Shown one piece after another: positions 31,428 to 40,139 of a DNA stretch of 54,628 nt; position 1 is the stretch's first letter, and each line of letters opens with the position of its first letter. Under the pieces are notes generated by a model. It saw nothing but the letters and a program-made list of their open reading frames with translations, had not been told where the DNA came from and searched no databases. Made by a program: the position numbers and the translations under genes. The stretch spans positions 1 to 54,628 of the forward strand of contig CAMHKQ010000014.1 of the NCBI GenBank assembly GCA_946185745.1, in the 5' to 3' direction. This DNA comes from an uncultured Bacteroidales bacterium (lineage in GTDB: Bacteria; Bacteroidota; Bacteroidia; Bacteroidales; UBA932).

Positions 31428-32203
31428 AAAAAGGACTCAGGATACTGCTATTCATAGTGACGCTGGCGCTGCTTGCCGCCGTCACCGCCCTTGTATACAG
31501 CAGTGCGTCCGCCGGCAGGCATGTGCTTACCTGCAACGGCCTCGACGTCCAGCTGCCGAAAGGAGGCAGGTTCGTGAGCGAAAACGACATCAAGGAATAT
31601 CTGAAGGAATACTACGGCTCCTACCTGGGAGAGCGTCTGGACAGCGTGGACCTCAGCCGCATAGAGAAGGCCCTGGACATACGCAGCGCAGTTCGGAAGA
31701 GCGAGGCCTGGATTACCGACGACGGCATCCTTCACATAAGCGTCAGCCAGAGGGAGCCCGCAGTCCGCTTCGAGGGCAACGGATTCAGCTGCTACGCCGA
31801 CCGGACCGGCTTCATCTTCCCGCATCAGGGCAGCTACAGCCCCCTCGTGCCCGTGGTGGACGGAGCACTTCCGCTCCATCTTGCAAAGGGTTACAAGGGA
31901 GAGGCCGGAAGCGAAAAGGAAAGGGAATGGATAATGCAGATGCTCGACCTGCTCGACTTCATGAAGAAGAGCAAAGTCTGGGCAGACAACATTTCCCAGA
32001 TAAACGTACGGCAGAACGGAGACCTGGTACTGTATCCGCGCGAGGGAGCCGAGCATTTCATCTTCGGGGCGCCCGACAGGTTCGAGGACAAATTCTCCCG
32101 CATGGAGGATTATTACCGCTACATAAAGCCCTCGAAAGACTCGGCATACTACCACAGCGTTAACGTGAAGTATGAAGGACAAATAGTTTGCAGACAAAAA
32201 TAA
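31424..32203 (+). CDS. ftsQ: Cell division protein FtsQ
   Basis: This 259-aa bitopic protein has one TM segment (ILLFIVTLALLAAVTALVY) and a periplasmic POTRA-like domain (SENDIKEYLKEYYGSYLGER) followed by the beta domain. Sequence conservation is low, as usual; the call rests on topology, length and position between murC and ftsA. It scaffolds the divisome by binding FtsL-type proteins. Confidence 0.9.
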   Translation: MKKGLRILLFIVTLALLAAVTALVYSSASAGRHVLTCNGLDVQLPKGGRFVSENDIKEYLKEYYGSYLGERLDSVDLSRIEKALDIRSAVRKSEAWITDDGILHISVSQREPAVRFEGNGFSCYADRTGFIFPHQGSYSPLVPVVDGALPLHLAKGYKGEAGSEKEREWIMQMLDLLDFMKKSKVWADNISQINVRQNGDLVLYPREGAEHFIFGAPDRFEDKFSRMEDYYRYIKPSKDSAYYHSVNVKYEGQIVCRQK

Positions 32204-32215
32204 AAACATAATATC

Positions 32216-33682
32216 ATGAAAGACAGATACATAGCGACAGTCGACCTGGGTACGGGAAAGATAGCTGTCTCCGTTGCGAAAGTCACCGGAGACAACACCC
32301 AGATCCTCTATTACCGGGAGGTCCCCTCGGACGGAGTGCGATACGGACGCATCTTCAATCCGGTCAAGGCCTCCGTCCCCCTCAAGCAGGCAATTTCAGA
32401 CGCCGAGAATGAACTCGGCATCAGCATCCGCCAGGTGGTAATCGGCCTCCCCCGCTACGGAGTGCGTCAGGAAACCGCATTCGCCGAAACCCAGAGGAGC
32501 GACCCGGCATCCTGCATCACCCAGGAAGAGATAGACGGCGTGAAGAACATGGCGCTGGACACCTATCCCCTCGACGACGAGGACCACGAGGAGATGTACG
32601 GCGCGGTCGCCCAGTCCTTCTCCACCGAGGACGCCCTCAACTACAGTGAGGAGGACGTGGTGGGAATGCCCTCCTCCAGCCTGCAGGGGAATTTCAAGGT
32701 CTTCGTGGGCAACAAGAAGGCTGTGAGCAACATAACCATCATGCTGAACAACGCGGGAGTGGCGGAAGCCAACAGGTACTTCCTCCCCCGCGCCACCGCC
32801 GATGCAGTGCTCACCGGAGAAGAAAAGGAAAACGGGGTCGCCCTGATTGAAATGGGCGCTGGAGTCACCTCGGTAACGATATTCCAGGACAATATACTAC
32901 GCTACTATTACGCCATCCCCTTCGGCGGCAAGAGCATCACCACGGACATCAAGTTCGAGTGCGGCTTCACCGGCAGGCTGGCGGAGAACATAAAGCTCGC
33001 CTTCGGTGCCTGCATGCCTGAAAGGCTCCAGAGCATGAGCGACAAAGTGCTGTCTATCAACGATGAAGAGGACGGCACCTCGCAGCAGCTCAGCATCAAG
33101 TACCTTTCCGAAATCATCACCGCAAGGCTCAAGGAGATTGTCGACGCCATCCTCTTCAAAATCCAGGACAGCGGCTACGCCGACAAGCTCCGCAACGGAA
33201 TCGTACTTACCGGCGGCGGGGCCAATCTGGTCAACTGCGCGAATTTCATCAAGCAGATGTCGGGCTACAACGTGAGGATAGGCTTCCCCAAGGCGCGCAA
33301 GCTTTCTTTCGTGGACTGCCCTGGAATAGGAGAAACCGCAGCGGCGGCTACCGTGGGAATGCTGCTGCTCGCCATCGAGGACCAGCATCTGGACTGCGCA
33401 GACGAAAAGGGAAAGAAGACGGAGGAAAAGAAGCCTACCCCGGCAGAGGCAACCAAGAAACCTGAAAAGAACCAGCCGAAGAAAGCGGAAAGGAAGAGTA
33501 TCTTCGAGGAAGACGAGCCCGAAGACAAAACGATATTCACTCCCGAGGACTGGGGGCCCGTCGAGCCGCCGAAGCCGCCGAAGCCGAAACAGCCGCGGGG
33601 CATGTTCAAATGGACGAAAAAGATTACGGAAAGCCTGCGGGAAAGCGTGGGTAACCTCTACGATGGTATGGATGAAAAATAA
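32216..33682 (+). CDS. ftsA: Cell division protein FtsA
   Basis: This actin-like ATPase tethers FtsZ to the membrane. The 488 aa contain phosphate-binding loops (ATVDLGTGKIAVSVAKV; LIEMGAGVTSVTIF) and GIVLTGGGANLVNCANFI. A long Lys/Glu/Pro-rich linker (about 395-460) is followed by an amphipathic C-terminal helix (ESLRESVGNLYDGM) that would bind the membrane. The linker is longer than in E. coli FtsA, common in Bacteroidetes. Confidence 0.96.
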   Translation: MKDRYIATVDLGTGKIAVSVAKVTGDNTQILYYREVPSDGVRYGRIFNPVKASVPLKQAISDAENELGISIRQVVIGLPRYGVRQETAFAETQRSDPASCITQEEIDGVKNMALDTYPLDDEDHEEMYGAVAQSFSTEDALNYSEEDVVGMPSSSLQGNFKVFVGNKKAVSNITIMLNNAGVAEANRYFLPRATADAVLTGEEKENGVALIEMGAGVTSVTIFQDNILRYYYAIPFGGKSITTDIKFECGFTGRLAENIKLAFGACMPERLQSMSDKVLSINDEEDGTSQQLSIKYLSEIITARLKEIVDAILFKIQDSGYADKLRNGIVLTGGGANLVNCANFIKQMSGYNVRIGFPKARKLSFVDCPGIGETAAAATVGMLLLAIEDQHLDCADEKGKKTEEKKPTPAEATKKPEKNQPKKAERKSIFEEDEPEDKTIFTPEDWGPVEPPKPPKPKQPRGMFKWTKKITESLRESVGNLYDGMDEK

Positions 33683-33693
33683 GAGTTACGGAA

Positions 33694-34938
33694 ATGACTG
33701 ACAATGAATTGATTACCCCGTCCGACTGGGTTGTTTCGGACGCTACGATAAAGGTTCTTGGCGTAGGCGGAGGCGGCTGCAACGCCGTTACATACATGTA
33801 TGAACAGGGCATCGAAGGCTGCAGCTTCGTGGTCTGCAACACCGACAGCCAGCATCTGATAGAGAGCTCGGTTCCCACCAAGATCCAGCTCGGATACGGC
33901 CTTGGGGCAGGCACCGACCCCATCAAGGGCCGCAATGCAGCCATCAATGCCCAGGACGACATTGCAAGGGTGGTGCTGGAAGACAACACCCAGATGCTCT
34001 TCATTACCGCCGGCATGGGCGGCGGCACCGGTACCGGCGCGACTCCCGTCATCGCCAAGATGGCGAAGGACAAGGGCATCCTGACGGTGGCGGTGGTCAC
34101 CATCCCCTTCCTGAACGAAGGCCGGCAGGCGCTTGCAAGGGCCCTGGAAGGCATCCACGAGCTCGAAAAGAACGTGGACAGCCTCATCATCATCAACAAT
34201 GAGAAGCTCTACGACTTCTTCGGCGACCAGCTCATCCACGACGCGTTCCCGAAGGCCGATGAGGTGCTTTCCATCGCAGTGCGCGGCATCATAGAGATCA
34301 TCAAGAAGAAAGGCTATATCAACGTGGACTTCGAAGACGTGAAGACCCTCATGAAGGACAGCGGCATGGCGCTGATGGGTTGCGGAACCGGCAGCGGTGA
34401 AAAGCGCATCGAGCAGGCCGTGCAGGGCGCCTTCGAGTCCCCGCTTCAGAACGACTTCGACCTCAAGAGCGCCAAGAAAGTGCTCGTGAACATCACCGTT
34501 CCGCACAACGAGCACAACCTGAGCATGAACGAGATGAAGAAGCTCAACGACAAGATAGACGAGTACACGGGCGGAGCCAACAACTTCAAGCGCGGCATCA
34601 TCTACAACTATGACAAGGATGCGGGTGACACCATCCGCATCACCTCCATAGTCACCGGACTGCGTTTCTCTGACGTGGTGGGAGAAGCCGCGAAAGACGT
34701 TGACAACTACATAGTTATCGACAAGAACTTCGTCTACGACAAGGGCGAGCAGGCCAAGGGCGAAGGGATCATCCTTTCATCGGATTTCAATTCGCGCATA
34801 GGTTACTCCAGCAAGGAGAACGAGCGCGCATTCCACTACGACCCGGACAAGCGCCCGGTTCTGCTGGTAAGCGAAGGACAGGATATTTCCAACCTGGAAA
34901 GCGTTCCCGCCATCAGGAGGCAGCTCAGGAAAGACTGA
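33694..34938 (+). CDS. ftsZ: Cell division protein FtsZ
   Basis: This tubulin-like GTPase forms the division ring. The 414 aa include VLGVGGGGCNAV, the GTP signature GMGGGTGTGATPV, the NLDFADV-equivalent INVDFEDVKTLM and a C-terminal conserved peptide ending VPAIRRQLRKD, which should bind FtsA. It closes the dcw cluster. The convergent rpiB stop is only 8 bases away and no clear terminator is visible between them. Confidence 0.98.
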   Translation: MTDNELITPSDWVVSDATIKVLGVGGGGCNAVTYMYEQGIEGCSFVVCNTDSQHLIESSVPTKIQLGYGLGAGTDPIKGRNAAINAQDDIARVVLEDNTQMLFITAGMGGGTGTGATPVIAKMAKDKGILTVAVVTIPFLNEGRQALARALEGIHELEKNVDSLIIINNEKLYDFFGDQLIHDAFPKADEVLSIAVRGIIEIIKKKGYINVDFEDVKTLMKDSGMALMGCGTGSGEKRIEQAVQGAFESPLQNDFDLKSAKKVLVNITVPHNEHNLSMNEMKKLNDKIDEYTGGANNFKRGIIYNYDKDAGDTIRITSIVTGLRFSDVVGEAAKDVDNYIVIDKNFVYDKGEQAKGEGIILSSDFNSRIGYSSKENERAFHYDPDKRPVLLVSEGQDISNLESVPAIRRQLRKD

Positions 34939-34946
34939 CCAGATAG

Positions 34947-35378
34947 TTATTTCACCGGTATTTTGTCGATGCGGCGCTGATGGCGGCCGCCGGCGAATGC
35001 CGTAACCATCCACGTACGGACACAGCTCACTGCCATGCGGTAGCTGATGAAGCGCGCCGGAAGCACGAGCACGTTGGCGTTGTTGTGCTCCTTGACAAGC
35101 CCTGCGACAGCCATGTTCCATGCCAGGCCGGCCCTGATGCCCCTGTGATGATTGAGCGTAATGGCCATGCCGTTGCCGGTTCCGCACAGCGCGATGCCGC
35201 AGTCCACTTCCCCGTTTTCGACCGCCGTAGCGAGCGGATGCGCGAAGTCGGGATAGTCGCAGCTGTCGGAAGAGTCGGTGCCGAAATTCACCACCTCGTG
35301 GCCTTTGCCCAGAAGGTAGGAAATGAGTTTGGTCTTGTAGTCGAGACCGGCGTGGTCGGAGCAGATTCCTATTTTCAT
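34947..35378 (-). CDS. rpiB: Ribose-5-phosphate isomerase B
   Basis: This enzyme interconverts ribose-5-phosphate and ribulose-5-phosphate in the pentose phosphate pathway. The 143 aa match the RpiB/LacAB fold: start MKIGICSDHAGLDYKTKLI, catalytic Cys in DCGIALCGTGNGMAITLN, NHHRGIRAGL, and HQRRIDKI at the end. It lies 9 bases after gltX on the same strand. Confidence 0.95.
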   Translation of the reverse strand: MKIGICSDHAGLDYKTKLISYLLGKGHEVVNFGTDSSDSCDYPDFAHPLATAVENGEVDCGIALCGTGNGMAITLNHHRGIRAGLAWNMAVAGLVKEHNNANVLVLPARFISYRMAVSCVRTWMVTAFAGGRHQRRIDKIPVK

Positions 35379-35387
35379 GATCGTGTG

Positions 35388-36950
35388 CTATTGATTCAAT
35401 GCGGTAAATGCCTTGTCTACGCGTGCGGCAGCCTCTGCGGTGCCTATGGTATATATTATTTCGGCGATGCCGAGACCGCTCGCCGAACCGGTAAGCGCAA
35501 GACGGAGGCAGTTCATGACCTTTCCTATCGGCCACTCGTTCTGCTTGATATAGCCTTCGATGGCTTCGGCAATGGAAGCGGGCTCCATCTTTCCTGAATA
35601 GTCCGCAATCAGGGTGCGTACCTTTTCAAGGGGTCCGAGGGCTTCAGGAATCCAGAACTTCGCGACGTCTTTGTCGTTGTATTCTGAGGGTGCGACGAAA
35701 AGGTATGGCGCGGCCGTCCAGAAATCCGCCACGAAGCTTGCGCGGTCCTTGATGACCGAAATGGCCCTCGCAGCATATTCGGGAGTCGCTTCCACGCCTT
35801 GCTCTTTCAGTATGGGCAGATAGGCCGCGGCCAGTTCCTCATCTGACTTCATGCGGAGGTATTCCTTGTTGTACCACTTTGCCTTTTCGGGGTTGAAGCG
35901 GGCTCCGGACTTGATGACCCTTTCAAGCGAGAAGGCCTCTGAGAGCTCCTTCAGGGAGAGGATCTCCCTTTCGTCGCCGGGGTTCCAGCCGAGGAACGCC
36001 AGCATGTTGATGAAGGCTTCGGGGAAATAGCCGTCTTCACGGTAGCCGCGGGTGACTTCGCCCTCCGGGCTCACCCAGCGGAGCGGGAACACGGGGAATC
36101 CAAGCTTGTCGCCGTCGCGCTTGCTCAGCTTTCCCTGGCCGCTGGGCTTGAGAAGCAGCGACAGGTGTGCAAACCGGGGCTGGGTGTCCTGCCAGCCGAA
36201 GGCCTTGTAAAGCATGTAGTGCAGGGGCAGGGACGGAAGCCATTCCTCGCCGCGGATGACCTCGGTTATTTCCATGAGGTGGTCGTCCACAATGTTGGCC
36301 AGGTGGTATGTAGGAAGCTCGTCGGAACGTTTCCAGAGCACCTTGTCGTCGAGGGTGTCGGTGTTCACTTCGATGTGGCCGCGGATGAGGTCGTCCATTT
36401 TGACAACTTCGTTCTCTGGCATCTTGAAACGGATGGTCCAGCCGGTGGTGGTTTCCAGCAGCGTGGAGCACTCTTCTTTGCTGAGCGTGAGTGAGTTGCG
36501 CAGGGTCTTGCGGCTTTCCTGGTTGTAGATGAAAGTCTCGCCCTTCGACTCGGCCTCGGCGCGCCTGGCAGCAAGCTCGTCGGGAGTGTCGAAGGCATAA
36601 TAGGCATAGCCGTTTTCAATGAGCTGCTCGGCGTAGCGGCGATAAATCGCACGCCTCTGGCTCTGCCTGTATGGGCCATAGGGATGAGCGGGGGATACCT
36701 CCTCCACTATTTTGCCGTTCTCCACGCCTTCGTCGGGAGTGATGCCGCACCAGCGGAGTGCCTCTATAATATATTCTTCGGCCCCGGGCACGAAACGGTT
36801 CGAATCGGTGTCTTCGATGCGGAGCACGAAGGTTCCGTTATGCTGCCGGGCGTAAAGGTAATTGTAAAGTGCTGTGCGGACTCCGCCGATGTGGAGCGGG
36901 CCGGTGGGAGAAGGGGCGAAACGCACCCTGGTTTTTCTAGAATCTGCCAT
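35388..36950 (-). CDS. gltX: Glutamyl-tRNA synthetase
   Basis: This class I aminoacyl-tRNA synthetase has 520 aa. The HIGH-type motif is in RFAPSPTGPLHIGGVRTALY, and the KMSKS-type motif is KLSKRDGD. The C-terminal anticodon-binding part is helical. I chose the ATG at 36948-36950; longer upstream frames run across its own promoter and the divergent gene. A TAAATTTG box at 36959-36966 gives an almost leaderless mRNA. Confidence 0.97.
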   Translation of the reverse strand: MADSRKTRVRFAPSPTGPLHIGGVRTALYNYLYARQHNGTFVLRIEDTDSNRFVPGAEEYIIEALRWCGITPDEGVENGKIVEEVSPAHPYGPYRQSQRRAIYRRYAEQLIENGYAYYAFDTPDELAARRAEAESKGETFIYNQESRKTLRNSLTLSKEECSTLLETTTGWTIRFKMPENEVVKMDDLIRGHIEVNTDTLDDKVLWKRSDELPTYHLANIVDDHLMEITEVIRGEEWLPSLPLHYMLYKAFGWQDTQPRFAHLSLLLKPSGQGKLSKRDGDKLGFPVFPLRWVSPEGEVTRGYREDGYFPEAFINMLAFLGWNPGDEREILSLKELSEAFSLERVIKSGARFNPEKAKWYNKEYLRMKSDEELAAAYLPILKEQGVEATPEYAARAISVIKDRASFVADFWTAAPYLFVAPSEYNDKDVAKFWIPEALGPLEKVRTLIADYSGKMEPASIAEAIEGYIKQNEWPIGKVMNCLRLALTGSASGLGIAEIIYTIGTAEAAARVDKAFTALNQ

Positions 36951-36958
36951 ACGGAGGG

Positions 36959-36966
36959 CAAATTTA
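36959..36966 (-). promoter_or_regulatory. -7 promoter box of gltX
   Basis: The minus strand reads TAAATTTG nine bases before the gltX ATG. It is divergent from the box at 36990-36997. Confidence 0.6.
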
Positions 36967-36989
36967 ACATTTTCTGCTGTTTTTCGTCT

Positions 36990-36997
36990 TATATTTG
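36990..36997 (+). promoter_or_regulatory. -7 promoter box of the DUF4252 gene
   Basis: TATATTTG lies 14 bases before the ATG of the DUF4252 gene and back-to-back with the gltX promoter. Confidence 0.6.
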
Positions 36998-37011
36998 TAA
37001 AACTTATGAGT

Positions 37012-37629
37012 ATGAAAAAATTATTTGTCGCCTTGATGGCTATCGTGATGCTTCTAGCATCAGAATGCACTTCCAACGCAGGAATCCGCAAATCCGTAAA
37101 TAAGAGCAGGATCAACGCACTCGTCGAAGAACTGAGGCAGGAAGCAAGGGCAGAGGGCATCAATTCGGAACGCGAGTCGCTGACTCTCCCCGGCATCAAA
37201 CTGGTCTCGGAGAATAACCTCGACGTGGTTTCCATTGGCAGCCTGGGCATCTCGTTCATAAAGCTCGGAGCCAGGAAATCAATCGAAGACGACGAGGACC
37301 TGCGCATGGCCCGCGCCCTGTTCAAAGGCATAAAGAAGTTGATGATAGTATCTTACGACGAGTGTTCCCCGGAATTGCGCGAACGTTTCAACCGGAAGGT
37401 CACCCGTACGCTGAACGGCTGCGAGCTGCTCATCGAGGCTAAAGACGAAGGCGAGAAGGTATCGATATACGGCACCAGCTCCAGGGACGGCTCCAAAATC
37501 AGCGACATAGTGTTCTTCGCCCCTGACGACGGCGCTCTCATGTGCTTCTTCGGCACAATCGACGCCAACAAACTCGGCGAGCTAGCCGCTTCCGCTGACA
37601 AGATCGAGGGCAGCGTGAAGGACATCTAA
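37012..37629 (+). CDS. DUF4252 secreted protein
   Basis: This 205-aa protein has an N-terminal signal (MKKLFVALMAIVMLLASECT) and a mature region typical of DUF4252: KLMIVSYDECSPELRERF, a beta-rich middle and ISDIVFFAPDDGALMCFFG. The cysteine after ASE is a poor lipobox (Glu before Cys), so ordinary signal-peptide cleavage or a divergent lipoprotein site are both possible. An in-frame ATG two codons earlier (37006) is an alternative start. Function unknown. Confidence 0.8.
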   Translation: MKKLFVALMAIVMLLASECTSNAGIRKSVNKSRINALVEELRQEARAEGINSERESLTLPGIKLVSENNLDVVSIGSLGISFIKLGARKSIEDDEDLRMARALFKGIKKLMIVSYDECSPELRERFNRKVTRTLNGCELLIEAKDEGEKVSIYGTSSRDGSKISDIVFFAPDDGALMCFFGTIDANKLGELAASADKIEGSVKDI

Positions 37630-37662
37630 AACTGGCCACCGGACAATCCGTATAAAAAGAAC

Positions 37663-37688
37663 GAAGGAGACTGATATCAGCCTCCTTC
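37663..37688. terminator. Bidirectional terminator between DUF4252 and tRNA-Leu
   Basis: GAAGGAG and CTCCTTC plus inner CTGAT/ATCAG form a stem. On the minus strand it is followed by a T-rich run and would end the tRNA-Leu transcript; on the plus strand the T-run is short. Confidence 0.65.
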
Positions 37689-37693
37689 TTTCG

Positions 37694-37777
37694 TGCGGGA
37701 GATCAGACTCGAACTGACACGTCTGTTTGGGACACTAGCTCCTGAAACTAGCGCGTCTACCATTTCGCCACTCCCGC
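37694..37777 (-). tRNA. tRNA-Leu (anticodon CAG)
   Basis: An 84-nt class II tRNA with a variable arm. Acceptor GCGGGAG/CTCCCGC, discriminator A, anticodon loop TTCAGGA giving CAG, T-loop TTCGAGT. CCA is not encoded. A canonical promoter precedes it. Confidence 0.94.
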
Positions 37778-37788
37778 TTGCAGGACTG

Positions 37789-37818
37789 CAAAGGTAATAA
37801 TTTTTTTTATTCCTGCAA
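37789..37818 (-). promoter_or_regulatory. Promoter of tRNA-Leu
   Basis: TTG (complement of 37816-37818), N19, TACCTTTG (complement of 37789-37796): the same layout as the tRNA-His promoter. Confidence 0.8.
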
Positions 37819-37838
37819 CTCTCCACTTCAGCCATGAT

Positions 37839-38390
37839 TCAGAAAATGTAGTTTATTCCCAGGATGACATCGTTCGGGAGAACGAAGAACCTGCTGCCGG
37901 AGTCGACCTTGTGCCCGCACACCTGGCAGGCATAGGTGGTATATACCGAGTAGCCGGCCCACATGCCGAGTCCAAGGTCAAGATTGAAGTGTTTGCCCAA
38001 CATCCTGGAGTATCCGGCCGCAAGCCCGCCTCCGTAGCGGTCGCCCTCGGAGGTCTCGGGCGAGACGATCCCGCCCTCGTTGAACTCCTGATACTGCAGT
38101 TTCGCACCCATCCACCAGCCGGAGTAGATATGCCACGGCCAGAACCTGGCCCCTGCGGAGACTGCCCTCTGGCGGAGCTGCATGGCTTTTTCGCCTTCAC
38201 CGAACGAGAAGGGATTGTACTTCACCCCTGCATTGACGCTCCAGTGGCGGGCGAAGCCGTAAGTGGCTTCCATGTTCATGGTGCCGAGCGCGGCATAATC
38301 GGCGAGGTTGGTTGAAAGGCTGACTTCCTGGGCGGCGAGGGCCAGCCCTGCGGCAAGCACAAGCGCCGCGGTTGCAATTATCTTCTTCAT
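37839..38390 (-). CDS. DUF3575-type outer-membrane beta-barrel protein
   Basis: This 183-aa protein starts with a cleavable signal (MKKIIATAALVLAAGLALAAQ, cleavage after ALA). The mature region matches DUF3575-like barrel proteins: VSLSTNLADYAALGTMNMEA, RHWSVNAGVKYNPF, WPWHIYSGWWMGAKLQYQEF, and ILGINYIF at the end. It lies 2 bases after the metallopeptidase gene and is probably co-transcribed with it. A CQVCGHK loop (two cysteines) is unusual for such barrels. Confidence 0.75.
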   Translation of the reverse strand: MKKIIATAALVLAAGLALAAQEVSLSTNLADYAALGTMNMEATYGFARHWSVNAGVKYNPFSFGEGEKAMQLRQRAVSAGARFWPWHIYSGWWMGAKLQYQEFNEGGIVSPETSEGDRYGGGLAAGYSRMLGKHFNLDLGLGMWAGYSVYTTYACQVCGHKVDSGSRFFVLPNDVILGINYIF

Positions 38391-38392
38391 GG

Positions 38393-39973
38393 CTATTTGT
38401 AACGGTTAAAGGCCAGCAGGATCATGGTTTTGGCATCGGGATAGAGCGAGATGAGCTTCTCCTGAAGCTTGTCCCGGTCGGTTACGGATGGCACAAGGGC
38501 ATTGAAGACCTTGTAGATGCCGATGCCGCGCTCGTCCATGTAATTGAGAATCTGGGGATAGAACCAGAAGTTGGTGCCGAAGGCGGTGTCGGATTCGGGG
38601 TAACGGTCGTGATAGAGACGGGTCTGCAGGTAGTAGGCCCACATCTCGGCGACTTCGCAGTATCCGTGATTCTCTTCGGTGCCGGTGCCGTAAGTGACGA
38701 AGCCCGACGTAACGAAAGACTTGAGTATGAACTCTTCGAGTATGTTCCAGTATGCGGCTCCCACCTGCATGTAATGGCTCGCATGGGCGAATTCGTGAAC
38801 GGCGGTGGAATAAATCTCGGCATACTCGTCGCTGTCCTTGATGCCGAGCGTGATGTCCGGAAGGAACATCTTGACCAGCGGGGCGTATTGCCCGAGATAA
38901 TCCCCTATCACAGTATTGTCTATGCCGACCCCCTGCTGCATCATTACCGCACTGCTGCTCATGATGCCGTCCAGGAGCCAGATTCTCATATTCGCCGGCG
39001 GAGTACTTATGGACCCGGTAGCTCCCTTGCAGACGTTGTAGTAGTCCCACCCGGCATTGTTCACCACGCTGCGGGCAAAGAGCAGCCTGTCGGAATACTT
39101 GTCTATGCACACGTCGCAGCCCTTCTGGCTCTGCCTGCCGAGGGTCGAGAAAGACGCGGGGCAAAGCACCAGGTTGAAACCTATCGCAAAGCCCTTCTTG
39201 TTCTTGAACACCAGGCGGTAACGCGGCGCCGAACTGAAGGATTTGTTCATCTTGTAGTAACCGTTCTCGTCGGTGTATGCATGTGCGAACTTCACGAAAG
39301 TGTTGCACGACACGCGGACTCCGGCAACCCCTATGGGTTCGTCACCTTTGTAGCTGTCCAGAATCGTGACCCTCCCTTCCGGAATCGCGCTTTCCTCCTC
39401 GTCAGCCCTGGTTTCCGGAGGCAGCAGGTCCGCATTGCCGGTAAGTCGGAAAGACTCCCTTTCCACCGCCTCCCAGTCGATGCCCTCTGCAGCCCTTACC
39501 GTAGGCCTGAACTCTGTGATATGGCAGTTTTCCAAAACTTCATACCTGACGCCTTCCGGGAAATCGAAATCGGGAGGCACCACTGCATATTGCCAGGTGA
39601 CTTCATTCTCCGGTATTTCCGGGTCGTGGTAATAGTCCCCTTCCCTCTTGATCTGGAAATCCACCGGATGGTCCAGCATCTCTACGCCCATGTCTTCGAG
39701 CAGCTTGAACTGCTCCTCGCCGGATGGCAGGAAACGCACATAGAGGTGCGTGGTGCTGACGTCCACGTCGGCTTTGGTCGGATAAAGCGACACCAGGGCC
39801 TTGGTAATGTTTTCTACGGAATAGGGATCCTCCAGCTTGTCGCCGAGGATAATCATCCCGTGCGAGAGGGTTTCCTGATTGTCGACCTTCTCCCCCCTTC
39901 TGTTGAAGAAGTCCAGCGGATCGCACGCACATACTGCTGCGGCAACCGCGACAATTAAAAATGCTTTTTTCAT
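38393..39973 (-). CDS. Putative zinc-metallopeptidase lipoprotein
   Basis: This 526-aa protein begins MKKAFLIVAVAAAVCAC, a lipoprotein signal. Residues about 197-245 look like a carboxypeptidase-regulatory/Ig-like fold (GVAGVRVSCNTFVKFAHAYT). The C-terminal half has the gluzincin zinc motif HEFAH (393-397), with Glu440 or Glu443 in GYCEVAEMWAYYLQ as a possible third ligand. It therefore looks like a surface- or periplasm-anchored protease of unknown substrate. It is linked to the DUF3575 gene downstream; a LacI-type palindrome lies about 60 bases upstream. The ATG at 39973 replaces a longer frame that would bury the signal. Confidence 0.65.
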   Translation of the reverse strand: MKKAFLIVAVAAAVCACDPLDFFNRRGEKVDNQETLSHGMIILGDKLEDPYSVENITKALVSLYPTKADVDVSTTHLYVRFLPSGEEQFKLLEDMGVEMLDHPVDFQIKREGDYYHDPEIPENEVTWQYAVVPPDFDFPEGVRYEVLENCHITEFRPTVRAAEGIDWEAVERESFRLTGNADLLPPETRADEEESAIPEGRVTILDSYKGDEPIGVAGVRVSCNTFVKFAHAYTDENGYYKMNKSFSSAPRYRLVFKNKKGFAIGFNLVLCPASFSTLGRQSQKGCDVCIDKYSDRLLFARSVVNNAGWDYYNVCKGATGSISTPPANMRIWLLDGIMSSSAVMMQQGVGIDNTVIGDYLGQYAPLVKMFLPDITLGIKDSDEYAEIYSTAVHEFAHASHYMQVGAAYWNILEEFILKSFVTSGFVTYGTGTEENHGYCEVAEMWAYYLQTRLYHDRYPESDTAFGTNFWFYPQILNYMDERGIGIYKVFNALVPSVTDRDKLQEKLISLYPDAKTMILLAFNRYK

Positions 39974-40032
39974 TCTCTGCGGTGTTAGAATCAACACCGG
40001 CAAAGTTGAGAACGAAAAAAGCGTGTTTCAAA

Positions 40033-40050
40033 AAAGTAAACGTTTACTTT
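40033..40050. promoter_or_regulatory. Perfect 18-bp palindrome of LacI-family operator type
   Basis: AAAGTAAACGTTTACTTT is fully self-complementary with a central CG. GTAAACGTTTAC closely matches operators bound by LacI/GalR repressors. It sits between the deoC stop and the metallopeptidase start. No LacI-family gene is in the window. Confidence 0.55.
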
Positions 40051-40139
40051 CCGTTTTCGGCCACACACGCCCCTCCAAGGCCCTAAGATTTCAAAACCTT
40101 AAAGCCATTTTGCAGCAAAATCTGTTTCTTTTATACCGC

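Noticed and set aside
36951..37331. N-terminal extension of gltX
   Set aside because: It would cross the gltX promoter box and the divergent DUF4252 gene; the synthetase signature begins right after the ATG at 36950.
38372..39958. A 528-codon plus-strand open frame
   Set aside because: Antisense to the metallopeptidase gene, whose signal peptide and HEFAH motif are credible; the plus frame has no recognisable motif.
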